Origin: Chengkuizengella axinellae
GTDB lineage: Bacteria > Bacillota > Bacilli > Paenibacillales > KCTC-33759
Reading direction: 5' to 3'
NCBI RefSeq assembly: GCF_030730905.1
Contig: NZ_JAVAMP010000001.1
Location: 620,001-684,000 of the forward strand
Length of the DNA: 64,000 nt
Positions within the stretch are counted from its first letter, which is position 1. The number at the start of each line of letters is the position of its first letter. The position numbers were made by a program, and so were the translations under genes. The notes under the pieces were generated by a model, which saw only the letters and a list, made by a program, of their open reading frames with translations, was not told the origin of the DNA and did not search any database. Shown piece after piece: positions 39,312 to 47,022 of the stretch.

Positions 39312-41165
39312 TTACTCCACAGTTGAGGGATTTTTATTAGGAGTTAGTGATTCAATCAATCTTTGAAACCAAGATTTATTTTCCTTTGATTTTGTAGCTT
39401 GATTTCCACTTGCATTTTGTAATGCTCTTTCAACTTGAATCATTCCAAATCCATAATAGTTATCTTTCCCTGCATCCCCTAAATCAACAGATGTATTTCG
39501 TATAATATCCAAAACCTCTACATTTTTCAATGAAGGGTTTAAAGAACGAATCATTGCAGCTAGAGCTGAAACATGTGGGCTAGCCATAGAAGTACCAGAT
39601 AGTGCAGCATATTGACCATCAGGGTAAGTGCTTGCAATATTCACTCCAGGTGCCATTACATCAAGATAATCACCATAATTAGAGAAATCTGCTTTATTTG
39701 ATGATTCATCTGTCGCTGAAACCGCTAGCACTTCAGGGTATGCTGCAGGATAACCAGGTTGATCTGTGTTGTCATTTCCTGTAGCAGCAATTAAAACTAC
39801 ATCTTTGTCATAGGCATATTTTATCGCATCATGAAGGAATTGTGTCTCAGCATAATTTCCTAAGCTCATATTAATCACTTTTGCCCCATTATCCGTCGCC
39901 CATATCACACCCTGTGCAACTGCATAGGTGCTTCCTGCACCTGTTGAATCAAGAACTTTGATGGGCATGATTTTATTGTACCAACTCATTCCTGCAATAC
40001 CTTCTGAATTATCTACTGACGCAGAGATAATGCCTGCTACATGTGTTCCATGTCCTACATCATCTAAGGGCTGCTCATCTTCATTTACAAAATTAGCCCC
40101 TTCCACAAGTTGACCTTTTAAGTCAAGATGACTCAAATCTACTCCCGTATCAATAACTGCTACTGTTACGTTTTGACTGCCTTTGCTTAAGTCCCATCCT
40201 TGCAAAGTATTAATCATGGGGAGGTTCCATTGATAAGGATTGAATAATATATCATTAGGTTCATATTCAACTGCTTCGTTTGTCATATATAAATAATGGG
40301 GTTCTGTATATTCAATATCCCATCTATTAAAATAACTCATCATTTGCTCGGCATCCATTGTATCAGAGCTAAATACATAGGTATATCCCAGCTTCTTCAT
40401 AGAAGTTGCTCTAATATCAGATTGAATTTGCTGTAAATCAACTTCTGAAGGGTCATTGTTAAATTTAACTACAATTTCTTTCAAGTGATAATGGCTTGTT
40501 CCTACATTTTGTTCTGGATGATCTACTTTTACATCTTGTAATGTTTCAGAATCCACTGACTTAACGCCATATCTTTTATCACTTGGATATGGCACAATTC
40601 TTAAATTTTTCTTTTGTTCGACAGCTACTTGATTTAACAGATCTTGTTTAATTAAACCAATTAATGAAAATGTTTTGTTTTCTGAAGGTACTCCCAAAAT
40701 AAAATATTGGTCTTTATTATATTGAAAAGTTTCTGATTGATAAATTTTATTTTGTTTTAAAATTTCATTGCCTTCGCTCTTTAAATACTCCTGTACTTTC
40801 GTTGTTAAATTTTGATCTTTATTTCCTACTGATATCGCTTGATTTGTATCATTTAGGTTAGTCCACATTACTTGAACTACATTTTTATGATTTTTTTTCA
40901 TTTGAGACAAAATTGACTTTTTATCATCTGAATTATTTAATTCATTTAAAGCTTTGTTGAAATGTCTAGTACACTGGATTCTACAAAGATCATTTGAAAT
41001 ATTCACATCTTGCTTCATCACAGATTCTTTCACTTTTATTTCTGTATTTTGATCTGTATAAATACGTGTATTTTTTTCATCTTTTTTTTGATCTCCTTGT
41101 GGAATTACAATTAGAGCAAAAGCTGTAACTACAACGAGAGGAAGTGCAATTTTATAAAATTTCAT
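39312..41165 (-). CDS. Secreted S8 subtilisin-like serine protease
   Basis: This 617-residue protease has an N-terminal signal or anchor segment (residues 4-23) and a long pro-region to about residue 310, whose distal part looks like a fervidolysin-type inhibitor domain. The catalytic domain has Asp339 (VIDTGVD), His372 (GHGTHVAG), the oxyanion Asn in ATGND and Ser526 (SGTSMASPH). A short basic tail (residues 590-617) follows. All catalytic residues are intact. AGGAGGG lies before the ATG. It stands alone and diverges from the ypuI-like gene. Substrate is unknown; export outside the cell is inferred from the signal. Confidence 0.93.
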   Translation of the reverse strand: MKFYKIALPLVVVTAFALIVIPQGDQKKDEKNTRIYTDQNTEIKVKESVMKQDVNISNDLCRIQCTRHFNKALNELNNSDDKKSILSQMKKNHKNVVQVMWTNLNDTNQAISVGNKDQNLTTKVQEYLKSEGNEILKQNKIYQSETFQYNKDQYFILGVPSENKTFSLIGLIKQDLLNQVAVEQKKNLRIVPYPSDKRYGVKSVDSETLQDVKVDHPEQNVGTSHYHLKEIVVKFNNDPSEVDLQQIQSDIRATSMKKLGYTYVFSSDTMDAEQMMSYFNRWDIEYTEPHYLYMTNEAVEYEPNDILFNPYQWNLPMINTLQGWDLSKGSQNVTVAVIDTGVDLSHLDLKGQLVEGANFVNEDEQPLDDVGHGTHVAGIISASVDNSEGIAGMSWYNKIMPIKVLDSTGAGSTYAVAQGVIWATDNGAKVINMSLGNYAETQFLHDAIKYAYDKDVVLIAATGNDNTDQPGYPAAYPEVLAVSATDESSNKADFSNYGDYLDVMAPGVNIASTYPDGQYAALSGTSMASPHVSALAAMIRSLNPSLKNVEVLDIIRNTSVDLGDAGKDNYYGFGMIQVERALQNASGNQATKSKENKSWFQRLIESLTPNKNPSTVE

Positions 41166-41348
41166 CTAAAACCCTCCTAAAACATATTGAAAGTTCATTC
41201 GTGTAGGTATAGAATATCTTTAGATTCTAAAAAAAGCTGTTCTTTTATACATTTCATTAACATCAATTACATGAAAAGCTGTGCAATCTATGTTACGATT
41301 AAAATATAGTCATTAAGGGTTGGTTGTCAGTTTAAGGAGGATCTATTT

Positions 41349-41849
41349 ATGACTAAGGACAATGTAAAAAATTTATGTGAAACTACAAAAGGAAAATTAA
41401 AGGGAGTCATTGAAAAAACAGAAACATTTTTGAATCATCATTCACTAACTCAACTAAACATAGACAATGATTTTGAAATGGAACAATTTTATAGGAAGAT
41501 TTTATCTGATGCGAGACATTTACTTGTTTTTTCTGAAGTTTCATACGAAAAACTTGGAATTTGTTTAAGAAGACCAAATTTTAATTTAGACTATTCGGAA
41601 AAAGTACTTTTTGATGTTTATCACAAGTGTGTAAATTCATTTTTCTACCCTAAACATGAATGTTATGCAGAAGATGGTAGATATGCTTATACAGGACAAG
41701 ATGCTATTCGATTTAGGAAAAAACCTTCTCGTGAAATTAGGAATCTTATTCTTGAACTGTCTAAAATATTTGAAGAACTAAGAGAAGACTTAGCATTTTA
41801 TGAAACAGATTACATGACTGAAAAGAAGCTGCAGGGTAAAAGCGTTTAA
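41349..41849 (+). CDS. ypuI: DUF3907 family protein (YpuI-like)
   Basis: This 166-residue soluble, helical protein resembles B. subtilis YpuI (DUF3907): EDGRYAYTGQDAIRFR near residue 115 and the flanking NFNLDYSEKVLFDVYH. Its function is unknown. TTAAGGAGG lies before the ATG. It is monocistronic and ends at a good terminator. Confidence 0.75.
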   Translation: MTKDNVKNLCETTKGKLKGVIEKTETFLNHHSLTQLNIDNDFEMEQFYRKILSDARHLLVFSEVSYEKLGICLRRPNFNLDYSEKVLFDVYHKCVNSFFYPKHECYAEDGRYAYTGQDAIRFRKKPSREIRNLILELSKIFEELREDLAFYETDYMTEKKLQGKSV

Positions 41850-41876
41850 ATAATAAAAGAATAAAAAATTGAATGA

Positions 41877-41901
41877 AACCATCCTTTAGGGTGGTTTTTT
41901 C
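41877..41901 (+). terminator. Rho-independent terminator
   Basis: AAACCATCC pairs with GGGTGGTTT (one G-U) around a TTTA loop. A T run follows. Confidence 0.85.
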
Positions 41902-42036
41902 TTACACTTTAAGTATTTATAAATACCTGTTTTCGTGTTTAAGGCTCGCCAATCTAAACTCAGAACCTGATTTGGAAAAATAAATGCAAGTATAGATTTT
42001 AGCCAGTAAGGAAAAATAATGATGGGGGTGATCATA

Positions 42037-42246
42037 ATGCCGCAAGTAAAATGCAGTGTAGCAAATTGTGAATATTGGGCATCTGGTAATAATTGCAATG
42101 CTAATCAAATTATGATTGAAGTAGATCAGCATGCAAATGCAAATTTTAATGAGGAATTTGCTGGAGAAGGCTTTGATTCCAACCATCAAGATAATGCGAC
42201 AAAGGAATCAAATACATGCTGCCACACATTTAAAAGAAAGTCATAA
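42037..42246 (+). CDS. Small DUF1540-type cysteine protein
   Basis: This 69-residue protein has VKCSVANCEYW near the N terminus, a further Cys at NNCNA and a final CCHTF. This Cys pattern matches DUF1540, a small putative metal-binding module common in Firmicutes. An Asn/Glu segment (NFNEEFAGEGF) sits between. GGGGGTGATC lies before the ATG at 42037. The next gene follows 30 bases later and shares the EEFA-x-E motif, so the two may be an operon. Its function is unknown. Confidence 0.75.
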   Translation: MPQVKCSVANCEYWASGNNCNANQIMIEVDQHANANFNEEFAGEGFDSNHQDNATKESNTCCHTFKRKS

Positions 42247-42276
42247 CTTCATCTGTGGTTGCAAAGGAGGTTAGAC

Positions 42277-42657
42277 ATGGACACGGAAAATAGAGAATCA
42301 GAAAATTTCGAAGAAAATCGAATGGGCAATGATATGTCAAATGAAACCACGCAAGAATTTGATGAAGAATTTGCTGCTGAGTATGCACCATTTAACGTAG
42401 CTAATTTTAATCGAGAACGAAACGAATCCCTTCGTGATTCAGCAGAAACAGATGTAGGAGCGAACACAACCTTAGGTATTATTTCACTTGTATTTGCTCT
42501 TGCTTCATGGTTTATTTATCCGTTAGTGTTAGGTCCTGCTGCTGCTGTATTTGGTTTTATTGCATGGTATCAAGGGAGCCGTACATTAGGCGGATGGTCC
42601 ATTGCACTTGGTGTTATTGCATTCTTAGCTTATATGGTGTTGCCTCTGTACACCTAG
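42277..42657 (+). CDS. Small two- or three-helix membrane protein
   Basis: This 126-residue protein has an acidic, probably disordered N-terminal half (residues 1-55, with EFDEEFAAEYAPFN). Hydrophobic segments follow (LGIISLVFALASWFIYPLV, GPAAAVFGFIAWY, WSIALGVIAFLAYMVLPL) with a DUF4190-like Gly spacing. AAAGGAGG lies before the ATG at 42277. Its function is unknown. It is likely co-transcribed with the DUF1540 gene and is followed by a terminator. Confidence 0.7.
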   Translation: MDTENRESENFEENRMGNDMSNETTQEFDEEFAAEYAPFNVANFNRERNESLRDSAETDVGANTTLGIISLVFALASWFIYPLVLGPAAAVFGFIAWYQGSRTLGGWSIALGVIAFLAYMVLPLYT

Positions 42658-42668
42658 GTTTGCAAAAA

Positions 42669-42704
42669 AAACAAGCCCTATTTTATTGGGTTTGTTTTTT
42701 TGTA
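42669..42704 (+). terminator. Rho-independent terminator
   Basis: AAACAAGCCC (42669-42678) pairs with GGGTTTGTTT (42688-42697). T's follow. Confidence 0.85.
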
Positions 42705-42825
42705 TAATATCTAGAACTTATCTTCACCTACTGAGGTTTTGGGGTTTATTTACTTCACTTTTGTGAGTGTATTGTGTAAAATCGGTGGAGGAGAGAAATC
42801 ATTGTGTTTTAAAGGGGTTATAAAA

Positions 42826-43974
42826 ATGTATTATTTTGACCACTCAGCTACAACACCTCCATTTCCTGAAGTGACAGAAACGGTTTCAGAAGTCATGAAG
42901 AATTATTATGGTAATCCATCTTCACTTCATCAACTAGGTATCGACGCTGAGAATTTAATAAGAACAGCCAAGCATGTAATGGCAGAATCATTAAATATAG
43001 ACAGTGAGCAGCTTATATTCACCTCAGGAGGCACTGAGAGCAATAACTTGGCAATCAAAGGAATTGCATTTCAATATCAAAACAGAGGAAAACATTTAAT
43101 TACTACTGAAATAGAACATGCATCCGTGTATGAAAGTTTTAAACAGCTTGAAAAATTAGGATTTAAAGTGACTTATTTACCTGTAGATCATACGGGACAG
43201 GTTTCTATATATGATTTGCAACAAGCTATAACAGATGAAACGATATTAGTCAGCGTCATGCATGTGAATAATGAGGTTGGAACCATCCAACCTATCGAAG
43301 AAATTGCTAATTTATTATTCAAATACAAACGGATTTTTTTTCATGTAGACGCCATTCAAAGTATTGGTAAAATTTCTATATTTCCAAAACAGTGGAATAT
43401 CGATTTAGTAAGCATATCTGCACATAAGTTAAATGGTCCTAAAGGTGTTGGTGTATTATATTACAGGGATGGAATTAAACTTTTTCCTTTATTGTCTGGT
43501 GGTGGACAAGAAGGAGGTTACCGTTCTGGAACTGAAAATGTCCCTCAGATTGTAGGTATGGCCAAAGCGGTTCGAATTTCAATGGATAAACAAAAGAAAA
43601 ACGAAGATCATTTGTATCAATTAAGGAAAAGAACGACTGATTTTATTATTCAAATTCCTGAACTTAAATTAAATGGTTCTAATGACTTATACCAGATGGC
43701 ACCACATATCGTACATTTTTCTTTTACAGGGATGAAATCTGAAGTGATTATTCATGCTCTAGAAAAAAAAGGGATTTATGTTTCCACTCGTTCTGCATGC
43801 GCTTCTGGAGAAAGCAAGCCAAGCCGTGTACTTGAAGCAATGGGAGCATCTAGAAGCAATGCGAATAGTGGTATACGTATTAGTATGTCTGCTGATCATT
43901 CTAATAACGATATTGATATGTTGTGCACACAACTTGAGCAGGTTGTACAAGAGTATAAAGGTTTTAGAAAATAG
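42826..43974 (+). CDS. nifZ: Cysteine desulfurase (NifS/IscS-like, ThiI partner)
   Basis: This PLP enzyme of about 382 residues takes sulfur from cysteine as a protein persulfide. FDHSATTP opens the fold. The PLP Lys is in SAHKLNGPKG near residue 205, and the catalytic Cys loop is RSACASGESKPSRVLEAMG near 325. I chose the ATG at 42826 because AAGGGG lies 8 bases before it and the conserved YFDHSAT follows; the frame is open earlier but without homology. It lies 14 bases before thiI. The same pair (nifZ-thiI) exists in B. subtilis, so it probably donates sulfur for s4U in tRNA. Confidence 0.93.
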   Translation: MYYFDHSATTPPFPEVTETVSEVMKNYYGNPSSLHQLGIDAENLIRTAKHVMAESLNIDSEQLIFTSGGTESNNLAIKGIAFQYQNRGKHLITTEIEHASVYESFKQLEKLGFKVTYLPVDHTGQVSIYDLQQAITDETILVSVMHVNNEVGTIQPIEEIANLLFKYKRIFFHVDAIQSIGKISIFPKQWNIDLVSISAHKLNGPKGVGVLYYRDGIKLFPLLSGGGQEGGYRSGTENVPQIVGMAKAVRISMDKQKKNEDHLYQLRKRTTDFIIQIPELKLNGSNDLYQMAPHIVHFSFTGMKSEVIIHALEKKGIYVSTRSACASGESKPSRVLEAMGASRSNANSGIRISMSADHSNNDIDMLCTQLEQVVQEYKGFRK

Positions 43975-43988
43975 GGGGAGAAATAAAG

Positions 43989-45191
43989 ATGAAGCCAGAT
44001 TATATATTACTTCGTTTGGGAGAACTTACTTTAAAAGGTAGAAATCGAAGTGTGTTTGAAAATCGAGTGTTAACTCAATTACGAGATTTTTTGAAATCAT
44101 ATCCTAATATTCAAATCATAAAAAATTACGGTAGAGTATATATCCAATTAAATGGAGAGCCGTTTAAGGACATTGCTGAACAGTTAAAGAAAATATTTGG
44201 ACTTGTTTCTTTTAGTCCTGTAAACAAAGTAGACACTGAACTCGAAGCCATGAGAAAAGTTAGCTTGGAATTAATGAACAATGTTTCACCAAAACCAAAA
44301 ACCTTTAAGGTTTCGGTTCGTAGAGCATACAAACATTTCCCTCATGACTCGCAAGAGCTTAACCACTTAATAGGTGGATACGTATTGCACCATACCCCAG
44401 GATTAAAAGTAAATGTACATGAACCTGATGTTATTTTAAAAGTAGAAGTAAGGGAAGAAGGTACATTTATCTACTCGGAGATCATTCCTGGCCTCGGTGG
44501 TTTTCCACTAGGAAGCAGTGGTAAATCCATGTTAATGTTATCGGGGGGAATTGACAGTCCTGTTGCAGGTTACCTAGCGATGAAGCGAGGGATGAAATTA
44601 GAAGCAGTCCACTTTCATAGTGCACCATTTACTAGTGAGCGAGCAAAACAAAAGGTGATTGATTTAGCTAAAGAGTTGACAAATTACTCTGGTAAGATGA
44701 AGGTGCATATTGTACCGTTTACTGAAATTCAAACGAAGTTTAATGAACATCCTCGAAAGAATCTAATCATTACATTCATGCGAAGAGCGATGTTAAGAAT
44801 TACTGAAAAATTAGCAGAGAAAAATGGGAATTTAGGAATTATAACAGGAGATAATTTAGGTCAAGTGGCAAGTCAAACATTGTCGAGTTTGAATGTGATA
44901 GGTCGTGCCACTAGCATGCCAATATTGCGCCCTTTAATTACGATGGATAAAAATGAAATTATTAGGATAGCTGAAGATATTAATACGTTTGATATTTCCA
45001 TACTTCCATATGAGGATTGCTGTACTATATTCCTACCCAAAAATCCATCCACAAATCCTAACTTAGGTGTGGTTGAGAGAATTGAAGAAACAATGGAATG
45101 GCTTCCGCAAAGCATAGAAGATGCAGTTGAGAATACGGAAACCATTATTGTATCTAAACAAGAAGAAGAAAAATTAAGTCATTTGTTTTGA
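43989..45191 (+). CDS. thiI: tRNA 4-thiouridine synthase ThiI
   Basis: This 400-residue protein has a THUMP domain (about 60-165) and a PP-loop ATP pyrophosphatase with SGGIDSPVAGYLAMKRG near residue 184. No rhodanese domain is present, as usual in Firmicutes, so it forms s4U8 in tRNA using persulfide from the preceding desulfurase. GGGGGAG lies before the ATG. Its stop codon overlaps the convergent TerC gene, and its terminator lies within that gene's 3' end. Confidence 0.95.
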   Translation: MKPDYILLRLGELTLKGRNRSVFENRVLTQLRDFLKSYPNIQIIKNYGRVYIQLNGEPFKDIAEQLKKIFGLVSFSPVNKVDTELEAMRKVSLELMNNVSPKPKTFKVSVRRAYKHFPHDSQELNHLIGGYVLHHTPGLKVNVHEPDVILKVEVREEGTFIYSEIIPGLGGFPLGSSGKSMLMLSGGIDSPVAGYLAMKRGMKLEAVHFHSAPFTSERAKQKVIDLAKELTNYSGKMKVHIVPFTEIQTKFNEHPRKNLIITFMRRAMLRITEKLAEKNGNLGIITGDNLGQVASQTLSSLNVIGRATSMPILRPLITMDKNEIIRIAEDINTFDISILPYEDCCTIFLPKNPSTNPNLGVVERIEETMEWLPQSIEDAVENTETIIVSKQEEEKLSHLF

Positions 45192-45872
45192 GCCTTGAAT
45201 TTGGGCTCTTTTTTCTTTTCTTGAATTCATTAATTTACCTGCTGCAAGTACACCAATGACAATGGCGATAACAATAATCCATTTTAATGATGTGTTGTTT
45301 TCAAAGAAAGTACTTAATTGAGCTTCCTTTGTGATCATTTTAGCTGCTGTATAGGCCAATATTCCGGAACCGAAATAGATGATGATAGGGAAACGTTCGA
45401 TTACTTTAATAAACAAAGTGCTACCCCATATGATAATTGGTACACTAATTAACAATCCTAATATCACTAATAAAAACTCTCCATCTGCTGCACCAGCAAC
45501 GGCTATAACGTTATCTAACCCCATAGATGCATCTGCAACGACAATAGTCCAAACCGCTGCCCACATACTTTTCGCAGCATTAATATCATGATCTGCATCA
45601 TCCACTAAAAGCTTATAAGCGATCCAAATCAGCAATAAACCTCCAATGAGCAATAACCAAGGAATTTCTAATAACCATACAACAAAAATCGTAGCGACAA
45701 TACGTATTCCTATAGCTCCAGCTGTACCTAAAATGATTACTTTTTTCTGTTGGTGTTTTGGTAAATTTCTAGCTGCTAGACCAATCACTATTGCGTTATC
45801 ACCTGCTAATACTAAATCAATAAAAATAATGGTGATGAGTGCGGAAATAAACTCAAAAGTAAAAAAATCCAT
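45174..45872 (-). CDS. TerC family integral membrane protein (Mn riboswitch-controlled)
   Basis: This protein of about 232 residues has seven or so membrane helices and the TerC motif DLVLAGDNAIVIGLAARNL near the N terminus, with ADASMGLDNVIAV in the second half. TerC proteins of B. subtilis (MeeF, MeeY) export or deliver Mn2+ to secreted enzymes. The yybP-ykoY riboswitch just upstream fits a manganese role. I chose the ATG at 45872 because GAAGGAG lies 8 bases before it; an ATG 14 codons earlier lies past the ribosome site. It converges on and overlaps thiI by 18 bases. A paralog is divergently encoded next door. Confidence 0.9.
   Translation of the reverse strand: MDFFTFEFISALITIIFIDLVLAGDNAIVIGLAARNLPKHQQKKVIILGTAGAIGIRIVATIFVVWLLEIPWLLLIGGLLLIWIAYKLLVDDADHDINAAKSMWAAVWTIVVADASMGLDNVIAVAGAADGEFLLVILGLLISVPIIIWGSTLFIKVIERFPIIIYFGSGILAYTAAKMITKEAQLSTFFENNTSLKWIIVIAIVIGVLAAGKLMNSRKEKRAQIQGSKQMT
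45190..45220 (+). terminator. thiI terminator inside the opposite-strand TerC gene
   Basis: GAGCC (45190-45194) pairs with GGCTC (45204-45208), followed by TTTTTTCTTTTC. The sequence is read in reverse as the last codons of the TerC gene. Confidence 0.75.
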
Positions 45873-45920
45873 CGTGTACGCTCCTTCAAATTTTATTTCA
45901 TCGTAAGAGTCCAAACAAAA

Positions 45921-46034
45921 AGACCCTTACCATGTTATTGGTAAAGGTCTTGCTAACAACGTATTGTTGCCAACAAAGCCGGAGAAGGTTTCTTCTCGAA
46001 ATGACGACTTTGCTGTGACAGCTACTCCCCTAAA
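45921..46034 (-). promoter_or_regulatory. yybP-ykoY manganese riboswitch with terminator
   Basis: On the minus strand the leader begins with AGGGGAGTAGC (46031-46021), contains two stacked arms and ends with GCAAGACCTTTACC (about 45953-45940). These two are the conserved strands of the yybP-ykoY aptamer. The 3' strand also forms a terminator stem (AGACCTTTACCA pairing with TGGTAAGGGTCT, 45950-45921) followed by T's. Mn2+ binding should therefore favour transcription of the TerC gene by competing with the terminator. The family is established as Mn2+-sensing. Confidence 0.9.
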
Positions 46035-46156
46035 CTCATTATATATATTATAAATGCATTTTAATTTATTCGTCAAGAAAATAAAGGACAACTTTCATAC
46101 ATGGAATGAATTGGTCTTGAATAAACATGTACAAACTGTGATAGGTGGTGTTAGAT

Positions 46157-46807
46157 GTGGTAGAAAATCTATTAATCCTTGTGGAAATTGTTATTATTAA
46201 TATTGTATTAAGTGGAGACAATGCCATAGTCATAGCATTAGCGAGCAAGAACCTTCCGCAGCATCAGCAAAAAAAGGCAGTATGGTGGGGAGCAGCAGGT
46301 GCAGTAATACTTCGGTTAGTTTTAACAGTAGGTGCGGTTTTTTTATTGGAGATTCCGTATATTCAGGCGGTTGGATCGGCTCTTCTTTTATATATAGCGA
46401 TTTCACTGCTTATCAACGATAATGATCATTCTGTTAAAGAAGTTTATTCATTAGGAGCAGCCATATGGACAATTGTTGTAGCTGATTTTGTGATGAGTTT
46501 AGATAATGTGTTGGCTATTGCTGCGATTGCACAAGATGACTATATTTTATTATTTCTTGGGATTGGTATGAGTATTCCTCTAATTGTTTGGGGAAGTACG
46601 TTTTTTATGAAATTGCTTGAGAAGTTTTCAATATTTGTTTATCTTGGAGCAGGGATATTAGGATATACTGCTGGAGAAATGTTATTAAATGATCAAAAGG
46701 CAATTATTCTACTTAAACATGCTCATCATTCAGTTCATTGGTTTATTCCAGCGTTTTGTACTGTATTTGTTCTTTTGGCAGGGGTATTGTTTTCTAAAAA
46801 ATCATAA
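46157..46807 (+). CDS. TerC family integral membrane protein (paralog)
   Basis: This protein of about 216 residues is clearly related to the neighbouring TerC protein: IVLSGDNAIVIALASKNLPQHQQKKAV near the N terminus and VADFVMSLDNVLAIAA in the second half. It is divergent from the riboswitch-controlled gene. I see no riboswitch on this strand. The GTG at 46157 has AGGTGG 8 bases before it, while GTG codons at 46145 and 46148 overlap that site. It should also move metal ions, probably Mn2+, but under different control. A terminator follows. Confidence 0.88.
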   Translation: MVENLLILVEIVIINIVLSGDNAIVIALASKNLPQHQQKKAVWWGAAGAVILRLVLTVGAVFLLEIPYIQAVGSALLLYIAISLLINDNDHSVKEVYSLGAAIWTIVVADFVMSLDNVLAIAAIAQDDYILLFLGIGMSIPLIVWGSTFFMKLLEKFSIFVYLGAGILGYTAGEMLLNDQKAIILLKHAHHSVHWFIPAFCTVFVLLAGVLFSKKS

Positions 46808-46848
46808 CAAAAATTAGCAGATTAAAATTATGAATGATAAAAAGAAGT

Positions 46849-46878
46849 AGTACTATGAAAAAATAGTACTATTTTTTT
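46849..46878 (+). terminator. Rho-independent terminator
   Basis: AGTACTAT (46849-46856) pairs with ATAGTACT (46863-46870). ATTTTTTT follows. Confidence 0.85.
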
Positions 46879-46955
46879 GCTCTTTTTTCTTTCAAAATAG
46901 GAGTAGTGCAGGGTTCTTTATATTAAATATCGTCTATATGGTAAAAGGAGGTATA

Positions 46956-46997
46956 ATGCAACTTTTTACCAATGGTAAGCGTATATTTATTAGATAA
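46956..46997 (+). CDS. Possible 13-codon leader peptide
   Basis: ATG at 46956 with AAAGGAGG 4 bases before it opens a 13-codon frame (MQLFTNGKRIFIR) ending at TAA 46995-46997. It lies 25 bases before the start of the next gene, which has its own ribosome site. The strong ribosome site at the wrong distance for the large gene suggests a translated leader or coupling peptide. The peptide ends in several basic and hydrophobic residues; no regulatory stem is obvious. It may also be a chance frame. Confidence 0.4.
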   Translation: MQLFTNGKRIFIR

Positions 46998-47022
46998 CAC
47001 ATTATTTGAGAGGAGTAAGACA

